A stretch of DNA of 5,946 nt, taken from the NCBI GenBank assembly GCA_020629355.1, contig JAHDDM010000038.1, positions 1 through 5,946 on the forward strand, written 5' to 3'. This document shows positions 5,610 to 5,946 of this stretch, piece by piece. Numbering within the stretch: position 1 is the first letter of the stretch; each line of letters begins with the position of its first letter. Origin of the DNA: Rhodospirillaceae bacterium. Its GTDB lineage: Bacteria > Pseudomonadota > Alphaproteobacteria > JABSOH01. Position numbers and translations under genes: made by a program. The notes under the pieces were generated by a model that ran no database searches, had not been told where the DNA came from, and worked only from the letters and a program-made list of their open reading frames with translations.

Positions 5610-5946
5610 TTTATTTCAAAAGTACAAAACTCCTGAATTTCCGAAAGTTTATACAGAGAACCTATGCTTATATCTTCTAGTATTTTGACAAATGCAGAAT
5701 CCTCCTCTTTTTTGTCGTAAGGATTTTCTTCCATATTTTCCCAAATATATTTTTTGCGAGTCAAAAAATCGATATGTACCTCGCTGAGAACGGTAGACCC
5801 GTGATGGTCTGCAAGAAAGTATTCCATCAATTCAAAATCAGCGTTCTGGTATCGGAAAGTGTACGTCCAGTAGCCATATCTGCCGTGCAGGTAGTGTACC
5901 AGCAGATTCCCATCCTGTATTTCTACCGTCATGTCAGGAGGGAAAT
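5603..5946 (-). CDS. Unknown protein, C-terminal part, A+T-rich (5' end outside window)
   Basis: I do not recognise a named family. The frame is open to the window edge: codons before ATG 5932 read FPPD, and no Shine-Dalgarno sequence precedes that ATG on the minus strand, so the real start probably lies beyond the window. The visible 114 residues open with alternating hydrophobic and polar runs typical of beta strands (MTVEIQDGNLLVHYLH, GYWTYTFRYQNADFELMEYF). A charged stretch follows (KKYIWENMEENPYDKKEEDSA split over about 60-80 residues after the Met), then a short helical tail LYKLSEIQEFCTFEIKL. The pattern of a strand-rich FRYQ..DF segment followed by DFLT.KK resembles uncharacterised bacterial proteins I have seen, without an assigned function. 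Base composition and codon choice (many A/T-ending codons) differ from every neighbour, which suggests recent acquisition. Confidence 0.65.
   Translation of the reverse strand, partial: FPPDMTVEIQDGNLLVHYLHGRYGYWTYTFRYQNADFELMEYFLADHHGSTVLSEVHIDFLTRKKYIWENMEENPYDKKEEDSAFVKILEDISIGSLYKLSEIQEFCTFEIKL

Overview
The window reads as ordinary chromosome of an alphaproteobacterium of moderate G+C. The main reason is the minus-strand trio UPF0262 protein / low-molecular-weight phosphatase-like protein / Maf, a neighbourhood I know from alphaproteobacteria. A cobalamin amidase of the CobB/CbiA type, an FMN-dependent 2-hydroxyacid dehydrogenase and two intergenic palindromic repeat clusters fit the same group. 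Order or genus cannot be fixed from this sequence.

Layout. Positions 1-2543 (plus strand) hold three closely packed genes: the 3' part of cobB, a ten-helix DMT/EamA exporter, and a fused AraC-type regulator / O6-methylguanine-DNA methyltransferase. The gaps are only 4 and 9 bases, so they probably share a transcript. Positions 2544-2659 are a short gap between convergent genes, filled by a three-hairpin repeat whose left arm encodes the last codons of the methyltransferase gene. Positions 2660-3799 (minus) encode an LldD-type flavoenzyme. Positions 3800-4062 hold no gene but at least six perfect or near-perfect hairpins. Positions 4063-5581 (minus) hold the UPF0262 - phosphatase - maf operon, with 5-base and ATGA junctions. 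Positions 5603-5946 (minus) hold an A+T-rich unknown gene that runs off the window edge, where I would have expected hisD.

How the genes work together. The plus-strand cluster joins corrin-ring amidation, small-molecule export and alkylation repair without an evident shared pathway. The minus-strand operon is a housekeeping set: nucleotide-pool sanitation (Maf), a phosphatase fold and an unknown conserved protein. The hydroxyacid dehydrogenase has its own ribosome-binding site and appears separate.

I see no CRISPR array, tRNA, rRNA, transposase, phage gene or defence system. The least explained parts are the two palindrome clusters and the A+T-rich gene at the right edge. I do not see convincing evidence of a new multi-gene system.
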